Assembly (NCBI RefSeq): GCF_002483305.1
Contig: NZ_DLHQ01000016.1
Coordinates: forward strand, 18,144 to 82,143
Length of the DNA: 64,000 nt
Reading direction: 5' to 3'
From: Brevundimonas sp. UBA7664
Lineage (GTDB): Bacteria; Pseudomonadota; Alphaproteobacteria; Caulobacterales; Caulobacteraceae
This document shows, piece by piece, positions 25,022-33,745 of the stretch; the stretch's first letter is position 1, and every line of letters begins with the position of its first letter. Under the pieces are notes generated by a model that was given only the letters and a program-made list of their open reading frames with translations, searched no databases and was not told the origin of the DNA. Made by a program: the position numbers and the translations under genes.

Positions 25022-25359
25022 GGCGCCCTCCCCCCGCCCCCGATTGACAAGCCGGCGGCGCAGGCCGAGCGTCCCGGGCGGGGTTGGCGACCTTCTTCGC
25101 CCGCCCCGTCTCCCATGGCGGGCACGCCTTCAACGCTCCGCCAGGCAAAGCCGGACCCGAGACCCGCTTCAGTACCTCCAGCCAGCCCCCGCGACCCGCG
25201 CCGGCCTGACCCCTGGATCGCCGTAGAGTGTTAGCCGGCCGACCCCGCGACCGCCTGTCCAGCGCCGCCCGCATCGAGGGCGGGCGTCCGACGGGCGGAC
25301 CTGTCTGAAGGAGGACTGACATCCCTCGCGCCCGAAACCCGTCCCGAAGGAGATTTGCG
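25022..25359. other. Intergenic stretch without recognisable gene
   Basis: GC-rich DNA with no frame of convincing composition. A TTGACA hexamer lies at about 25044 but no matching -10 is seen at proper distance. The last bases contain the ribosome site GAAGGAG of the next gene. Nothing else can be supported. Confidence 0.5.
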
Positions 25360-25929
25360 ATGAAGACCTCTGTTGGAACCCTCGTCCTGCTCGGCGCCGT
25401 GATGACCGCCGGCCTGGCCCTGGCCCAGACGCCCCCGCCGGCCCGCGGCGCCCCCGCCGTGGCGGAACCCGGCCAGACGCGGGCCACGGTCAACCAGTCG
25501 GGCGCAATCCTCGCCACGGAACGGTCCGCGACCCCCGCTGCAGCCGCCTGCACGCCGGATCCGGCCGGCGGGGCGCTTCGGTCGGCCGCCGCGTCGACGC
25601 CCGTCAACGGCATCGGCGGCCAGGGCGGGGGGCGGTACGAAAGGGGCCGGCTGATCAACAACAGCGAGACCGACAGCGCGACGCCCAACGACGGCGGCCG
25701 GTTGTCGAACCGCGATCACATCGACCAGGACGCCCAGACCGACATCCGGACGGGTCGATCCGCCCCCGCAAGCCCGACGCCCCCGGCGGCGGGGGGCCTC
25801 GCCACGGGCAACACCTACACCACGGGCGACTTCGCCGGACCGGAGATGCGGCGGGCCGGCGATCCCCGCGCGTCGGCGCCGTACAGCGCCGCGCCCGCCT
25901 GCGAACCGGCCCCGCCCGCCCGCCGCTGA
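25360..25929 (+). CDS. Secreted low-complexity hypothetical protein
   Basis: A 189-residue protein with a signal peptide (SVGTLVLLGAVMTAGLALAQ) and a mature part rich in Pro, Ala, Gly, Thr and Asn with no evident fold. It contains two cysteines (AACTPDP and PACEPAP). GAAGGAG seven bases before the ATG sets the start. No family is recognised. Short proteins of this kind are common in Caulobacterales and are usually periplasmic; the role is unknown. Confidence 0.65.
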   Translation: MKTSVGTLVLLGAVMTAGLALAQTPPPARGAPAVAEPGQTRATVNQSGAILATERSATPAAAACTPDPAGGALRSAAASTPVNGIGGQGGGRYERGRLINNSETDSATPNDGGRLSNRDHIDQDAQTDIRTGRSAPASPTPPAAGGLATGNTYTTGDFAGPEMRRAGDPRASAPYSAAPACEPAPPARR

Positions 25930-26064
25930 CGCGAGGGAGGGGGGGGCGCCCGCGCGCCCCCCTCCCACCGCTGACGGTCGAGCCCTGCCCTGACCTGCCC
26001 CACCCTGTCGTCGCTTCGCGCCGACATCCCTCCCCATGAAGGGGAGGGGGAGCTATGGAGGCCT

Positions 26065-27030
26065 ATGCCCGCCACCCGCACCGCCGCCCTGATCGTGCTG
26101 ATTCTCGCCGCCATGGTGCTGGGCCTCGCGCCGATCCTCGTGCGCCTGTCCGACGCCGGGCCGGCGGCGGCGGGGTTCTGGCGGTTCGTCTTCGCCCTGC
26201 CCCTGCTGCTGATCATGACGGCGCGGCCCAAATTCCTGGCAGGGGGCGGCGAAGGGGTGGGGCGGCCGTCGGGGTGGATGGCGCTGGCGGGCGGGATGCT
26301 CGTGCTCGATCTGGCCTTCTGGCACTACAGCCTGGCCCTGACCTCCGTGGCCAACGCCACCACCCTGACCAATCTGACGCCGGTGGTGGTGACCCTGGTC
26401 GGCTGGTGGGTGTTCCGCGAGCGGCCCCGGGCGTTGTTCATCGTCGCCCTGGCCGCGGCGATCACGGGCGCCCTGACCATGTCGCTGGGGGCCGACGGGG
26501 GGCAGGGGACCAATCCGCCGCTGGGCGACGTCTTCGCCGGCGTCACCGCCCTCTGGTACGCGGGCTATTTCATCGCTGTGAAGGCTGCGCGCGGGCGGCA
26601 TTCGGCCGGGCGGGTGATGCTGTGGTCGACCGCTGTCGCCGCCCCCGGCATGCTGCTCATCGCCCTCGTGCTCGGCGAGCCGATCCTGCCCGGATCGTGG
26701 GGCGGCTGGGCCGCCTGCGCGGGGCTGGGCGTGGTGCATGTGCTCGGCCAGGGCGGGGTCGCCTGGTCGCTGGGCCGGCTGCCCGCCGCCCTGACCGCCG
26801 TGACCGTCCTGATCCAGCCCGTCGTCGCCGCCCTGCTCGGCTGGCTGATCTTCGCCGAGACCCTGACCCCGGTGCAGGCGCTGGGCGGGGTGGTGGTGAT
26901 CGCGGCGATCGTTCTCGCGCAGCTCTCGTCGGGCCGCGGTCAGAAGGCTCCGCCTTCTCGACCCGACGCGGCCCAGGGCCCAGGCCGGGTCGGGTCGGGA
27001 GGTCCCGAAGGGCCGACGACCGCGGCCTAA
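26065..27030 (+). CDS. EamA/DMT-family exporter
   Basis: A 321-residue member of the drug/metabolite transporter superfamily with ten hydrophobic helices arranged as two EamA repeats. The signature end of repeat 1 is SVANATTLTNLTPVVVTLVG and of repeat 2 is LTAVTVLIQPVVAALLGWLI, each followed by a short loop with Glu (FRERP, FAETLTP). Substrate unknown. A hydrophilic tail (RGQKAPPSRPDAAQGPGRVG) extends past the last helix. The ATG at 26065 follows GGAGG with short spacing. Confidence 0.92.
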   Translation: MPATRTAALIVLILAAMVLGLAPILVRLSDAGPAAAGFWRFVFALPLLLIMTARPKFLAGGGEGVGRPSGWMALAGGMLVLDLAFWHYSLALTSVANATTLTNLTPVVVTLVGWWVFRERPRALFIVALAAAITGALTMSLGADGGQGTNPPLGDVFAGVTALWYAGYFIAVKAARGRHSAGRVMLWSTAVAAPGMLLIALVLGEPILPGSWGGWAACAGLGVVHVLGQGGVAWSLGRLPAALTAVTVLIQPVVAALLGWLIFAETLTPVQALGGVVVIAAIVLAQLSSGRGQKAPPSRPDAAQGPGRVGSGGPEGPTTAA

Positions 27031-27068
27031 ACAAAAACGGGCGCGGAAGCCGAAGCCGCCGCGCCCGT
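27031..27068 (-). terminator. Rho-independent terminator of the cold-shock gene
   Basis: On the minus strand ACGGGCGCGG pairs with CCGCGCCCGT and is followed by TTTTTGTTT, a strong terminator just after the cspA-like gene. On the plus strand it lies right after the DMT gene stop and could act for it too, without a T-run. Confidence 0.88.
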
Positions 27069-27095
27069 CTCATGATGATGTCGTCAGCCGTGGGT

Positions 27096-27299
27096 TCAGA
27101 GAACCTTGAGGTCGATCGCCGAGGTCTTGCCGCGCTGGGATTCCAGCTCGTATTCGACCTTGGCGTTCTCATCGAGGCCTTGCAGGCCCGCCTTCTGCAC
27201 CGCGGTGATGTGGACGAAAACGTCCTGACCGCCGCCATCGGGCTGGATGAAGCCGAAACCCTTCGTCGGGTTGAACCACTTGACCGTGCCGGTCGCCAT
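27096..27299 (-). CDS. Cold-shock domain protein, CspA family
   Basis: A 67-residue single cold-shock domain that binds single-stranded nucleic acid. RNP1 (KGFGFIQ) and RNP2 (VFVHITAV) are complete, within MATGTVKWFNPTKGFGFIQ. The ATG at 27299 gives the standard length; the longer frame upstream has unrelated sequence, which may be the 5' leader. A strong terminator follows at 27031-27068. Confidence 0.96.
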   Translation of the reverse strand: MATGTVKWFNPTKGFGFIQPDGGGQDVFVHITAVQKAGLQGLDENAKVEYELESQRGKTSAIDLKVL

Positions 27300-27455
27300 A
27301 ATGCGTCTCCTGAACGCGCTTTCCAGGCAGACGTCCCTCGAGGGACGCCCGTCAGCCCATCTGGACGAGCTCATTCAGCGAAGGAGCGGGCACGGGTGTG
27401 GACGCCGCGCGAAATCCGGACTGCGGCGACTTTTTCTCGCGCATTCGGCGAGCGG

Positions 27456-28262
27456 TCAACCCGCCTTGGCCGCCGCCTCCGCGAGGCGGGCCCGTGACGG
27501 CCCGGTGGCGCACAGCGGCCGCGGCGCCCCGTCGAGGTGCAGGTGGTTGGCGTGGGCGTCGTTGTAGTCCGGCGTCAGCACGGTCGAGAACACCCGGCAC
27601 GCCCCGTCGCGGATCCGCCGCAGGAAGCCCGCCCCCTCGGCCCCGCGCGGCCCCGTCCCCGGCCAGTCCGCCAGCACCGAGACCCGCCGCCCGTCCTCCA
27701 GCGTCATGCCGCCGATATCCAGCGCATTGGCCCGGGCGTGCTCGCTGGGCCGGGCCTGGAGGTCGGTCTGGCCATAGATGCGGCGGCAGCTGTAGGCGCC
27801 CACGTCGTTCAGGCTGGCCACCCGCGATCCGAACTGCGCCTCGGCCGCCGGCTGCAGCACCTGGCGCTCCCAGATGACGTAGCGCACCGCCAGCGGGCAC
27901 TGCATGACCGGGTCGCTCGGCAGGCGCGTCGTCGCCCCGCCGGTGATCCGGACGGCCCCGCGCACCACGCAGAAGCCGCCGTCGTCCCGGTCCGGGGCCC
28001 GCTCCACCTGCACCCCGGCCTCGCGCAGCACCTGCATGCAGGCCTCGGTGACGGCGGTGATCTCCTCCGGAGCGGCGGCCGTCGGCAGGACGAAATCGCC
28101 CACCTTGGCCGCCGTCGCCGACCCGATCGGCCGGTTCAGGTCCAGCGGCTTCCACGGCAGGTCCTGGGCCGGGGCGAACAGGTTCAGCAGCGCGAACGCC
28201 GCGCAGACGCCGAGCGCCGCCTCCCACAGCAGGTTCCAGAAATCGGCGAAATCACGCTTCAT
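27456..28262 (-). CDS. Extensin-like C-terminal domain protein (M15-like peptidase fold)
   Basis: A 268-residue envelope protein with one N-terminal membrane segment (WEAALGVCAAFALLNLFAPA) and an extensin-like domain (PF06904). The metal-site pattern of the VanY/M15 fold is visible: His in SEHARANALDIGGM together with its Asp, and the HANHLHLD pair near the C-terminus. Conserved cysteines (ACMQVL, FCVVRG, QCPLAV, SCRRIYG, ACRVF, LCATG) suggest disulfides. A role in peptidoglycan cleavage or modification is inferred. The stop of the upstream serine hydrolase gene is 12 bases away, so the two may be co-transcribed. Confidence 0.88.
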   Translation of the reverse strand: MKRDFADFWNLLWEAALGVCAAFALLNLFAPAQDLPWKPLDLNRPIGSATAAKVGDFVLPTAAAPEEITAVTEACMQVLREAGVQVERAPDRDDGGFCVVRGAVRITGGATTRLPSDPVMQCPLAVRYVIWERQVLQPAAEAQFGSRVASLNDVGAYSCRRIYGQTDLQARPSEHARANALDIGGMTLEDGRRVSVLADWPGTGPRGAEGAGFLRRIRDGACRVFSTVLTPDYNDAHANHLHLDGAPRPLCATGPSRARLAEAAAKAG

Positions 28263-28274
28263 GCCGCGACAGCC

Positions 28275-29393
28275 TTACGCGGCGGCGGCGGCCTCCGCCA
28301 GTCGCGGCGCCAGCGTCTGGCAAGCCCGCTTCCCCGCCGCCCCGTCGTTCGACAGGACGATGACCCCCAGCCCCCGCTCCGGCGCCGCCAGCACGGTCGC
28401 GAACCACATGGTGTTGGAGCCGTTGTGGGTGATCGTCGGCCCCGGCCCGGAGATCCCGCCCCACGGCGCGCTCCCCACGCCCCAGCCCGCCGCATACGCC
28501 GGCGGGTCTCCGGCGGCGGGGGTCAGCAGGTGACGGCGGGTCTCCTCGCTCAGCCAGTCGGGGGCCCCGCCCATCATGGCGGCGACGAACCGGGCGTAGT
28601 CGGCCAGGCTCATATGCGCCGTCCCCGCCGGGCCCAGCGCGCGGGGATTGTCCGCGAAGCCCGCCGGATCGACGCCCACCCCGCCCCGGTGCCCCCACGG
28701 AGCCTCCCCCCGCGGCGCCCCGAAGCCGGCGGTGGCCAGCCCCAGCGGCGCGAACAGCTCGGACTGCATCACCGCCTCCCAGGCCTGGCCGGTCAGGGCC
28801 TCGATGACGGCGCCCATGACGATGTAGTTGCCGTTGCCATAGGCGAACTGGCCCACGGACCCCGCGGGCGGACCCGCCAACGCCCGCGCCGCGAACTCGG
28901 CCCGCTGCGCCGGCAGGGGCCGCTGGTCGACATGGGCCGCCATCAGCCAGGCCTGAGCGAGCAGGCCGGCGTCCAGCAGGCCGGCGCGGTGGTGCATCAG
29001 GTCGTCGGGCGTGGTCGCGACCCAGGCCGGATCGAGCGTCAGGCCGGGCAGGGACTCGGCGAGCGCCATGTCCCAGCGCGCGCGGCCCTGCTGGACCAGC
29101 CGGCCGAACACCGCCGCCGTCATGGCCTTGGTGTTCGACCCGAGATGCCAGCGATCGTCCCGCGTCGCGGCCGCCTCATGCCCCGCGCGGCGCACGCCCC
29201 GCACCCCGGCCCAGCCGAGGCCCGCGCGCGTCACGATCCCGGCGGCCAGCGCCGGCGGCGCGGCCTCGGCGAAGACCGCGTCCAGCGCCGCCTCGGCCGC
29301 GTCGTTCTTGCGGACGCGGGCCATGGCCGGAAGGGCTCCGGCGAGGGGCAGGGCGGCGAGACCACCCAGAAGGGCGCGGCGAGTGGCGAACAT
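28275..29393 (-). CDS. Serine hydrolase, class C beta-lactamase family
   Basis: A 372-residue exported hydrolase of the beta-lactamase/AmpC-like esterase family. The SxxK motif is in LGSNTKAMTAAVF, the Tyr-x-Asn motif in FAYGNGNYIVMG, and the third motif in THNGSNTMWF (HNG in place of KTG). The N-terminus MFATRRALLGGLAALPLAGA looks like a twin-arginine signal. Such enzymes include peptidases, esterases and lactamases; actual substrate unknown. The family length is normal. Confidence 0.9.
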   Translation of the reverse strand: MFATRRALLGGLAALPLAGALPAMARVRKNDAAEAALDAVFAEAAPPALAAGIVTRAGLGWAGVRGVRRAGHEAAATRDDRWHLGSNTKAMTAAVFGRLVQQGRARWDMALAESLPGLTLDPAWVATTPDDLMHHRAGLLDAGLLAQAWLMAAHVDQRPLPAQRAEFAARALAGPPAGSVGQFAYGNGNYIVMGAVIEALTGQAWEAVMQSELFAPLGLATAGFGAPRGEAPWGHRGGVGVDPAGFADNPRALGPAGTAHMSLADYARFVAAMMGGAPDWLSEETRRHLLTPAAGDPPAYAAGWGVGSAPWGGISGPGPTITHNGSNTMWFATVLAAPERGLGVIVLSNDGAAGKRACQTLAPRLAEAAAAA

Positions 29394-29552
29394 GAGTGGC
29401 TCCTTCTCAGTCGCGCCCGTTCTACCTGTCCCGGCCCCGCCACGCACATGAGTTCCGCGACAGGTTTGGGGCCTCCGTCCTGCCCGGCTGAAATCGCGCT
29501 GCAATCCGACTGCAACATTGCCCCGGCGGCGGGCGCGGCGCATCGTGGATCC

Positions 29553-30299
29553 ATGGGCAAGAAATCAAAATACGACGCCGACCTCGAACGGCTCCAGGTC
29601 CTGCTGGTCGAGACCCAGCACTGGACCATCGAACAGGGGCGAAAGACCGTCATCGTCTTCGAGGGCCGCGACTCCGCCGGCAAGGACGGGGCGATCAAGC
29701 GCATCACCGAATACGCCTCGCCGCGCCAGACCCGGATCGTCGCCCTGCCCAAGCCGACCGACCGCGAGACCACCCAGTGGTATTTCCAGCGTTATGTTCC
29801 GCACCTGCCGGCGGACGGCGAGACGGTGCTGTTCAACCGCTCCTGGTACAACCGCGCCGGGGTCGAGCCCGTGATGGGCTTCTGCAAGCCGGAGCAGCAC
29901 GTCCAGTTCCTCGGCGACGCGCCCCGATTCGAGCGCATCCTGACCGACGACGGCATCGTCCTGATCAAGCTCTGGCTCGACATCTCCAAGGCCGAACAGG
30001 CCCGCCGCCTCGCCGAGCGGATCGAGGATCCGCTGAAGCGGTTCAAGGTCTCGCCGCTGGACGCCGAGGCCCAGGCGCGCTGGGAGGACTACAGCAAGGC
30101 GCGCGACCGGATGCTGGACGAGACCGACCACAACCACGCGCCCTGGACCGTGATCGCCACCGACGACAAGAAGACCGCCCGGCTCAACATCATCCGCCAC
30201 ATCCTGCGCGCCATCGGTGGGCCCGGCGCCGCCGCCGAGGCGCCCGACCCTGACGTCGTCTTCCCGGCCTCCAAGGCGAAAGGCCGTCTCGCCCCCTAG
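29553..30299 (+). CDS. ppk2: Polyphosphate kinase 2 (PPK2)
   Basis: Transfers phosphate between polyphosphate and nucleoside di- or monophosphates. The 248-residue protein has Walker A GRDSAGKDGAIKR (residues 38-50), the lid/YFQRYVPHLP region, Walker B-like LFNRSWYNRAGVEPVMGF and the conserved KLWLDISKAEQARR. A single domain of this length is typical of the one-domain PPK2 group. The stop overlaps that of the convergent gluQ gene in a CTAG palindrome. Nucleotide preference cannot be read from the sequence. Confidence 0.95.
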   Translation: MGKKSKYDADLERLQVLLVETQHWTIEQGRKTVIVFEGRDSAGKDGAIKRITEYASPRQTRIVALPKPTDRETTQWYFQRYVPHLPADGETVLFNRSWYNRAGVEPVMGFCKPEQHVQFLGDAPRFERILTDDGIVLIKLWLDISKAEQARRLAERIEDPLKRFKVSPLDAEAQARWEDYSKARDRMLDETDHNHAPWTVIATDDKKTARLNIIRHILRAIGGPGAAAEAPDPDVVFPASKAKGRLAP

Positions 30300-31144
30300 A
30301 CTCCCAGTTCAGCCCTCAACGCCTCCGGCTTCACACCCGCGGCCCGCAGTTCCGCCAGCGTCACTGACCGGTCCCGCTTGGCGTACCGCCGCCCGTCCTC
30401 GCCGACCAGCAGCCGATGGTGGCGGTAGGTCGGCGTCGGCCAGCCCATCAGCGCCTGGATCAGCACCTGCACATGGGTCGCCTCGAACAGGTCCTCGCCG
30501 CGGATGACGTGAGTCACCCCCTGCAGGGCGTCGTCGTGGGTCACGGCCACATGATAGGCCGTTCCGGCGTCCTTGCGGGCCAGCACCACGTCGCCCGCGG
30601 TCTCGGGTCGGGCCGGGATCAGGCCGTGCTCGCCGCTCGGGCCCCGGCCTTCCTCGACAAAGACCAAGGCGTTCCAGGCCGGTTCGCCCAGCGCCTCCCG
30701 TGCACGGTCCAGAGAGAGCCGCCACGCGAACGGCCGACCTTCGGCCAGCAGCGCCGCCTCCTCCCCGGGCGGATGCGGACCGGGTCGGGCCGCCTCGGCG
30801 GGCCCGTGCGGCGCGTCGCCGATGGCGTCGAGGATGTCCTTGCGGGTCCGGAAACAGCGGTAGAGCAGACCGCGCGCCTCGAGCCCGGCGACCACCGCGG
30901 CATAGTCGGCGAGATGGTCGGACTGGCGGCGCACGGCCCCGTCCCGGTCGAGGCCAAGCCACGCCAGATCTTCAAGGATCGCCGCCTCGAATTCCGGCCG
31001 GCAACGGGTCGGGTCGATGTCCTCGATCCGCAGCACGAAATGTCCGTCCGTCGCCCGGGCCGCCTTCCAGGCCGTCAGGGCCGAAAAGGCATGACCCTTG
31101 TGCAGGCGGCCGGTCGGCGACGGGGCGAAGCGGGTGACGAACAT
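30296..31144 (-). CDS. gluQ: Glutamyl-Q tRNA(Asp) synthetase
   Basis: A truncated paralogue of glutamyl-tRNA synthetase that attaches glutamate to queuosine in the anticodon of tRNA-Asp. The 282-residue protein has the class I start VTRFAPSPTGRLHKGHAFSA (HKGH in place of HIGH, residues 15-18), VLRIEDIDPTR, and the second signature DGRRYAKRDRSVTL; it ends without an anticodon-binding domain, as in GluQ. The start at MFVTRFAP gives the family length; upstream frame is unrelated. It is divergent from the glycosylase gene with a 78-base gap. Confidence 0.93.
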   Translation of the reverse strand: MFVTRFAPSPTGRLHKGHAFSALTAWKAARATDGHFVLRIEDIDPTRCRPEFEAAILEDLAWLGLDRDGAVRRQSDHLADYAAVVAGLEARGLLYRCFRTRKDILDAIGDAPHGPAEAARPGPHPPGEEAALLAEGRPFAWRLSLDRAREALGEPAWNALVFVEEGRGPSGEHGLIPARPETAGDVVLARKDAGTAYHVAVTHDDALQGVTHVIRGEDLFEATHVQVLIQALMGWPTPTYRHHRLLVGEDGRRYAKRDRSVTLAELRAAGVKPEALRAELGV

Positions 31145-31222
31145 GGCTCCACGATAGCGGCAACCGGACGCGATCACACCCGGCGCGCTTGTCGCCCTCG
31201 GGGCCGGCGTTAGGGTCGTCGC

Positions 31223-31879
31223 ATGCAGACACCCTATTGGCTCGACGATATCGAGGCGGCGCGCCGGACGATCGTCGGGCTCGACCCGGCCCTGGCCCGC
31301 GCTCAGGCCCAGACCCCGGCCTTTGGATGGCGACGGCGCGTGGGCGGATTCGAGGGCCTGTTTCACATGATCGTGGATCAACAGGTTTCGCTCGCCTCCG
31401 CCGCGGCGATCTGGGCGCGGGTCGAGGCCGGGCTGGCCGGCGAGGTGACGCCCGAGCGCGTGCTGGCCACCTCCATCGAAAGCCTGCGCAGTTTCGGGCT
31501 GTCGATCCAGAAGGCGACCTACGGCCACGAGATCGCCCGCGCCCATGTCGATGGCCGGATCGACTTCGACCATCTCGAGCGGCTGTCGGACGAGGAGGCG
31601 ATCGCCCGCCTGGTCGCCATCAAGGGCGTCGGCAAATGGACCGCCGAGACCTTCCTGATGTTCTGCGAGGGACGGCGGGATGTCTTCCCCGGCGGCGACA
31701 TCGCCCTGCAGGAGGCCATGCGCTGGGCCGACGGCGCGTCCCTGCGCCCGACCGAGAAACAGGCCTATGCCCGCGCCGAAATCTGGCGGCCGCATCGCAG
31801 CGTGGCGGCGCATCTGCTTTGGGGATGGTATGGAGCGGTCAAGCGCGGGGAGATCGCGCTGGAGGACCCCCTTCCGTGA
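31223..31879 (+). CDS. DNA-3-methyladenine glycosylase II (AlkA type)
   Basis: Excises alkylated bases from DNA. The 218-residue HhH-GPD protein has the helix-hairpin-helix IKGVGKWTAETFLMF (residues 133-147) and the catalytic Asp159 in FPGGDIALQEAMR; the N-terminal part (FHMIVDQQVSLASAAAIWAR) is characteristic of bacterial AlkA/Mag1-like enzymes without an extra N-terminal domain. Its stop overlaps the GTG start of the next gene (GTGA), implying coupled translation. Confidence 0.93.
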   Translation: MQTPYWLDDIEAARRTIVGLDPALARAQAQTPAFGWRRRVGGFEGLFHMIVDQQVSLASAAAIWARVEAGLAGEVTPERVLATSIESLRSFGLSIQKATYGHEIARAHVDGRIDFDHLERLSDEEAIARLVAIKGVGKWTAETFLMFCEGRRDVFPGGDIALQEAMRWADGASLRPTEKQAYARAEIWRPHRSVAAHLLWGWYGAVKRGEIALEDPLP

Positions 31880-32532
31880 TCGACCCTGCCACTCTCGAGG
31901 CGCTCAGCGAGCCCATCCTGCCGACGCTGTTCATGCTCGACTACGCCGGCGTGGCGGTGTTCGCGGCCACCGGGGCGCTGGCCGCGGCCCGGCTGAAGCA
32001 GGATCTGGTGACGCTCGCCTTCTTCGCCGCCATCACCGGAGTCGGCGGCGGCACCCTGCGCGACCTGTTGATCGACGCCCCCGTGTTCTGGGTCCACGAC
32101 TGGAAATACATCGCCATCTGCCTCGCCGCCGCCCTGGCCGTCTGGTTTCTGGGTCAGCGCGAATGGCGCTTCCGGGCCCTGCTCTGGCTGGATGCCGTCG
32201 GACTTGCCGCCTATGGCGTGATGGGCGCGGCCAAGGCCGAGGCCATGGGACTGGCGCCGCTGATCTGCATCGTCATGGGCGCGCTGACGGCCTGTTTCGG
32301 GGGCGTCGTCCGGGACCTTCTGGCCGGGCAGCCGTCCATCCTGCTGCGGCGTGAGATCACCGTATCCGCCGCCATTCTCGCGGCCGTGGTCTATATGGCG
32401 ATGAAGCAGGTGGGACTGTCCAATGTGGCGGCCGCCCTGATCGCCGCGCCCTGCGGCTTCGCCTTGAGGGCGGCCTCCCTTCAGTGGGGCTGGGTTCTGC
32501 CGTCGTTTCCGGGAAGCCCTTCCCGGGGCTGA
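31876..32532 (+). CDS. TRIC/YicG (UPF0126) family membrane channel
   Basis: A 218-residue membrane protein with about seven helices and two copies of the UPF0126 glycine motif: ITGVGGGTLRDLLIDAPVFW and MGALTACFGGVVRDLLAGQP, as in prokaryotic trimeric intracellular cation channels. These pass K+ or Na+; other roles (e.g. glycine transport in some YicG members) have been proposed. Start is a GTG overlapping the glycosylase stop. No functional link between the two coupled genes is known to me. Confidence 0.9.
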   Translation: MIDPATLEALSEPILPTLFMLDYAGVAVFAATGALAAARLKQDLVTLAFFAAITGVGGGTLRDLLIDAPVFWVHDWKYIAICLAAALAVWFLGQREWRFRALLWLDAVGLAAYGVMGAAKAEAMGLAPLICIVMGALTACFGGVVRDLLAGQPSILLRREITVSAAILAAVVYMAMKQVGLSNVAAALIAAPCGFALRAASLQWGWVLPSFPGSPSRG

Positions 32533-32679
32533 GGGCGCCGATCCGGGCGTCGCAACACTGTCGCCCGGAGGTCATCGCCAAGCCGTCGAATCAAGACTAG
32601 GCTTGATCCACAGCCAGGGAAGGAGACGTGTCTTCAGTCCGGTCGCGTCGATGATCCTCTCCCGAGCGGCGAGGGCCTG

Positions 32680-33357
32680 ATGCAGGTCCTGAGCCGCCCT
32701 CCGTCCGGCTGGCCCGCGCTGGTGCTGAACGCCGACTTTCGCCCCCTGTCCTACTATCCGCTGTCGATCTGGCCGTGGGAAGAAGTGATCAAGGCCGTCT
32801 ATCAGGATCGCGTCGACGTCGTCTCGACCTACGACAAGGTGGTCCGCAGCCCGTCGATGGAGATGGTCCTGCCCAGCGTGATTGCGCTGAAGAACTATGT
32901 CGACCAGGACCGTCAGCCCGCGTTTACCCGCTTCAACGTCTTCCTGCGCGACGGCTTCACCTGCCAGTATTGCAGCGCCACGAGTGAGTTGACCTTCGAC
33001 CATGTGATCCCCCGGTCGCGGGGTGGCCGCACCACCTGGGAAAACATCGTCGCCGCCTGTTCGCCCTGCAATCTCAGGAAGGGCGGGCGCACCCCCCAGC
33101 AGGCCGGCATGCCCATCCGCCGCGCGCCGCACCGCCCCACCGCCTGGCAGCTCCAGCAGTTCGGCCGCCGCTTCCCGCCGCACTATCTGCACCAGAGCTG
33201 GAGTCCATACGTCACTACACACAATCACGATGTGCCGAAGGTCCACGACCTCAGCGATGGCGAACACGTGGTTATTCCGTTCCCGTCAGGTCGGACCGGG
33301 CGGCGAGCGACAATGGTCCGGCCTGACTACGAAGAGCAGATCGTCTCGGGCTTCTAG
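32680..33357 (+). CDS. HNH endonuclease with C-terminus replaced by a genomic island
   Basis: A 225-residue HNH nuclease of the family conserved near the chromosome in alphaproteobacteria (start LVLNADFRPLSYYPLSIWPW). The site is complete: CQYC (95-98), the DH pair of TFDHVIPRSRGG (107-108), Asn122 and CSPC (127-130). Up to Trp174 (YLHQSW) it is native. The island integrated at that codon, so residues 175-225 (SPYVTTHNHDVPKVHDLSDG onwards) are island-encoded. The lost native end, LDYLYWDIELEP and stop, lies at 54871-54909. The core is intact, so activity may persist with a 51-residue foreign tail instead of 12 native residues. Confidence 0.93.
   Translation: MQVLSRPPSGWPALVLNADFRPLSYYPLSIWPWEEVIKAVYQDRVDVVSTYDKVVRSPSMEMVLPSVIALKNYVDQDRQPAFTRFNVFLRDGFTCQYCSATSELTFDHVIPRSRGGRTTWENIVAACSPCNLRKGGRTPQQAGMPIRRAPHRPTAWQLQQFGRRFPPHYLHQSWSPYVTTHNHDVPKVHDLSDGEHVVIPFPSGRTGRRATMVRPDYEEQIVSGF
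33198..33221. other. attL: left attachment junction of the island
   Basis: Crossover core CTGG (33198-33201) followed by the island-side arm A-GTCCA-TACG-TCACTACACA (33202-33221). The bases before the core are native HNH codons. This arm is the inverted partner of the arm at the right end. Confidence 0.88.
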
Positions 33358-33605
33358 GCCGCCGGAGAGTAGATCAGGAAGGGAGTGGCCAGTCCCTTCG
33401 TCGCGACCAGCCAGACCACCTCCATCGTGTCGTCCGGGATCGTGACCGCCAGCCTCCGGTTCACGATGACGGCCCGGAGGTCGTGGATATCGGCGAGGTC
33501 TTCCAAGTGGCGGAGGAGATCGACCGGCTGCGGCCCGACGCTGGGATTGTCGATGGCCTGGGCGGTCGTCCCCGGAGCGATGCGGTAGAGGTAGGTGCGT
33601 TTCAT
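33354..33605 (-). CDS. Small hypothetical protein
   Basis: An 83-residue protein with no recognised family: MKRTYLYRIAPGTTAQAIDN at the start, then RHLEDLADIHDLRAVIVNRR and VVWLVATKGLATPFLIYSPA. It reads toward the HNH gene and its stop overlaps that gene's new stop region by four bases. Composition is like the rest of the island. No strong ribosome site is seen. Confidence 0.5.
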   Translation of the reverse strand: MKRTYLYRIAPGTTAQAIDNPSVGPQPVDLLRHLEDLADIHDLRAVIVNRRLAVTIPDDTMEVVWLVATKGLATPFLIYSPAA

Positions 33606-33745
33606 GGGGACGACTAATTACCGGTGATTCGGTGCGGCGACGGGAAGACTGGAAAATTGTGTCTTGCTCCGTTTTTCACGGCCTATGCGACGCTGAAGCC
33701 AAGCTTCGCCTTGAAGGTTGCGATTGGCCGACCCATCTGGCCGGG

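Noticed and set aside
25044..25226. 60-codon frame in the gap after the GIY-YIG gene
   Set aside because: Pro/Arg-rich low-complexity translation with no ribosome site and no family resemblance.
27537..30299. Very long plus-strand open frame (over 900 codons) ending with the PPK2 sequence
   Set aside because: Only the last 248 codons resemble a protein (PPK2). The rest is antisense to the extensin-like and serine hydrolase genes and is an effect of high GC content.
33632..33745. Upstream extension of the small island gene to a GTG at 33632
   Set aside because: Third-position G+C is clearly lower than in the following codons and no ribosome site precedes the GTG.
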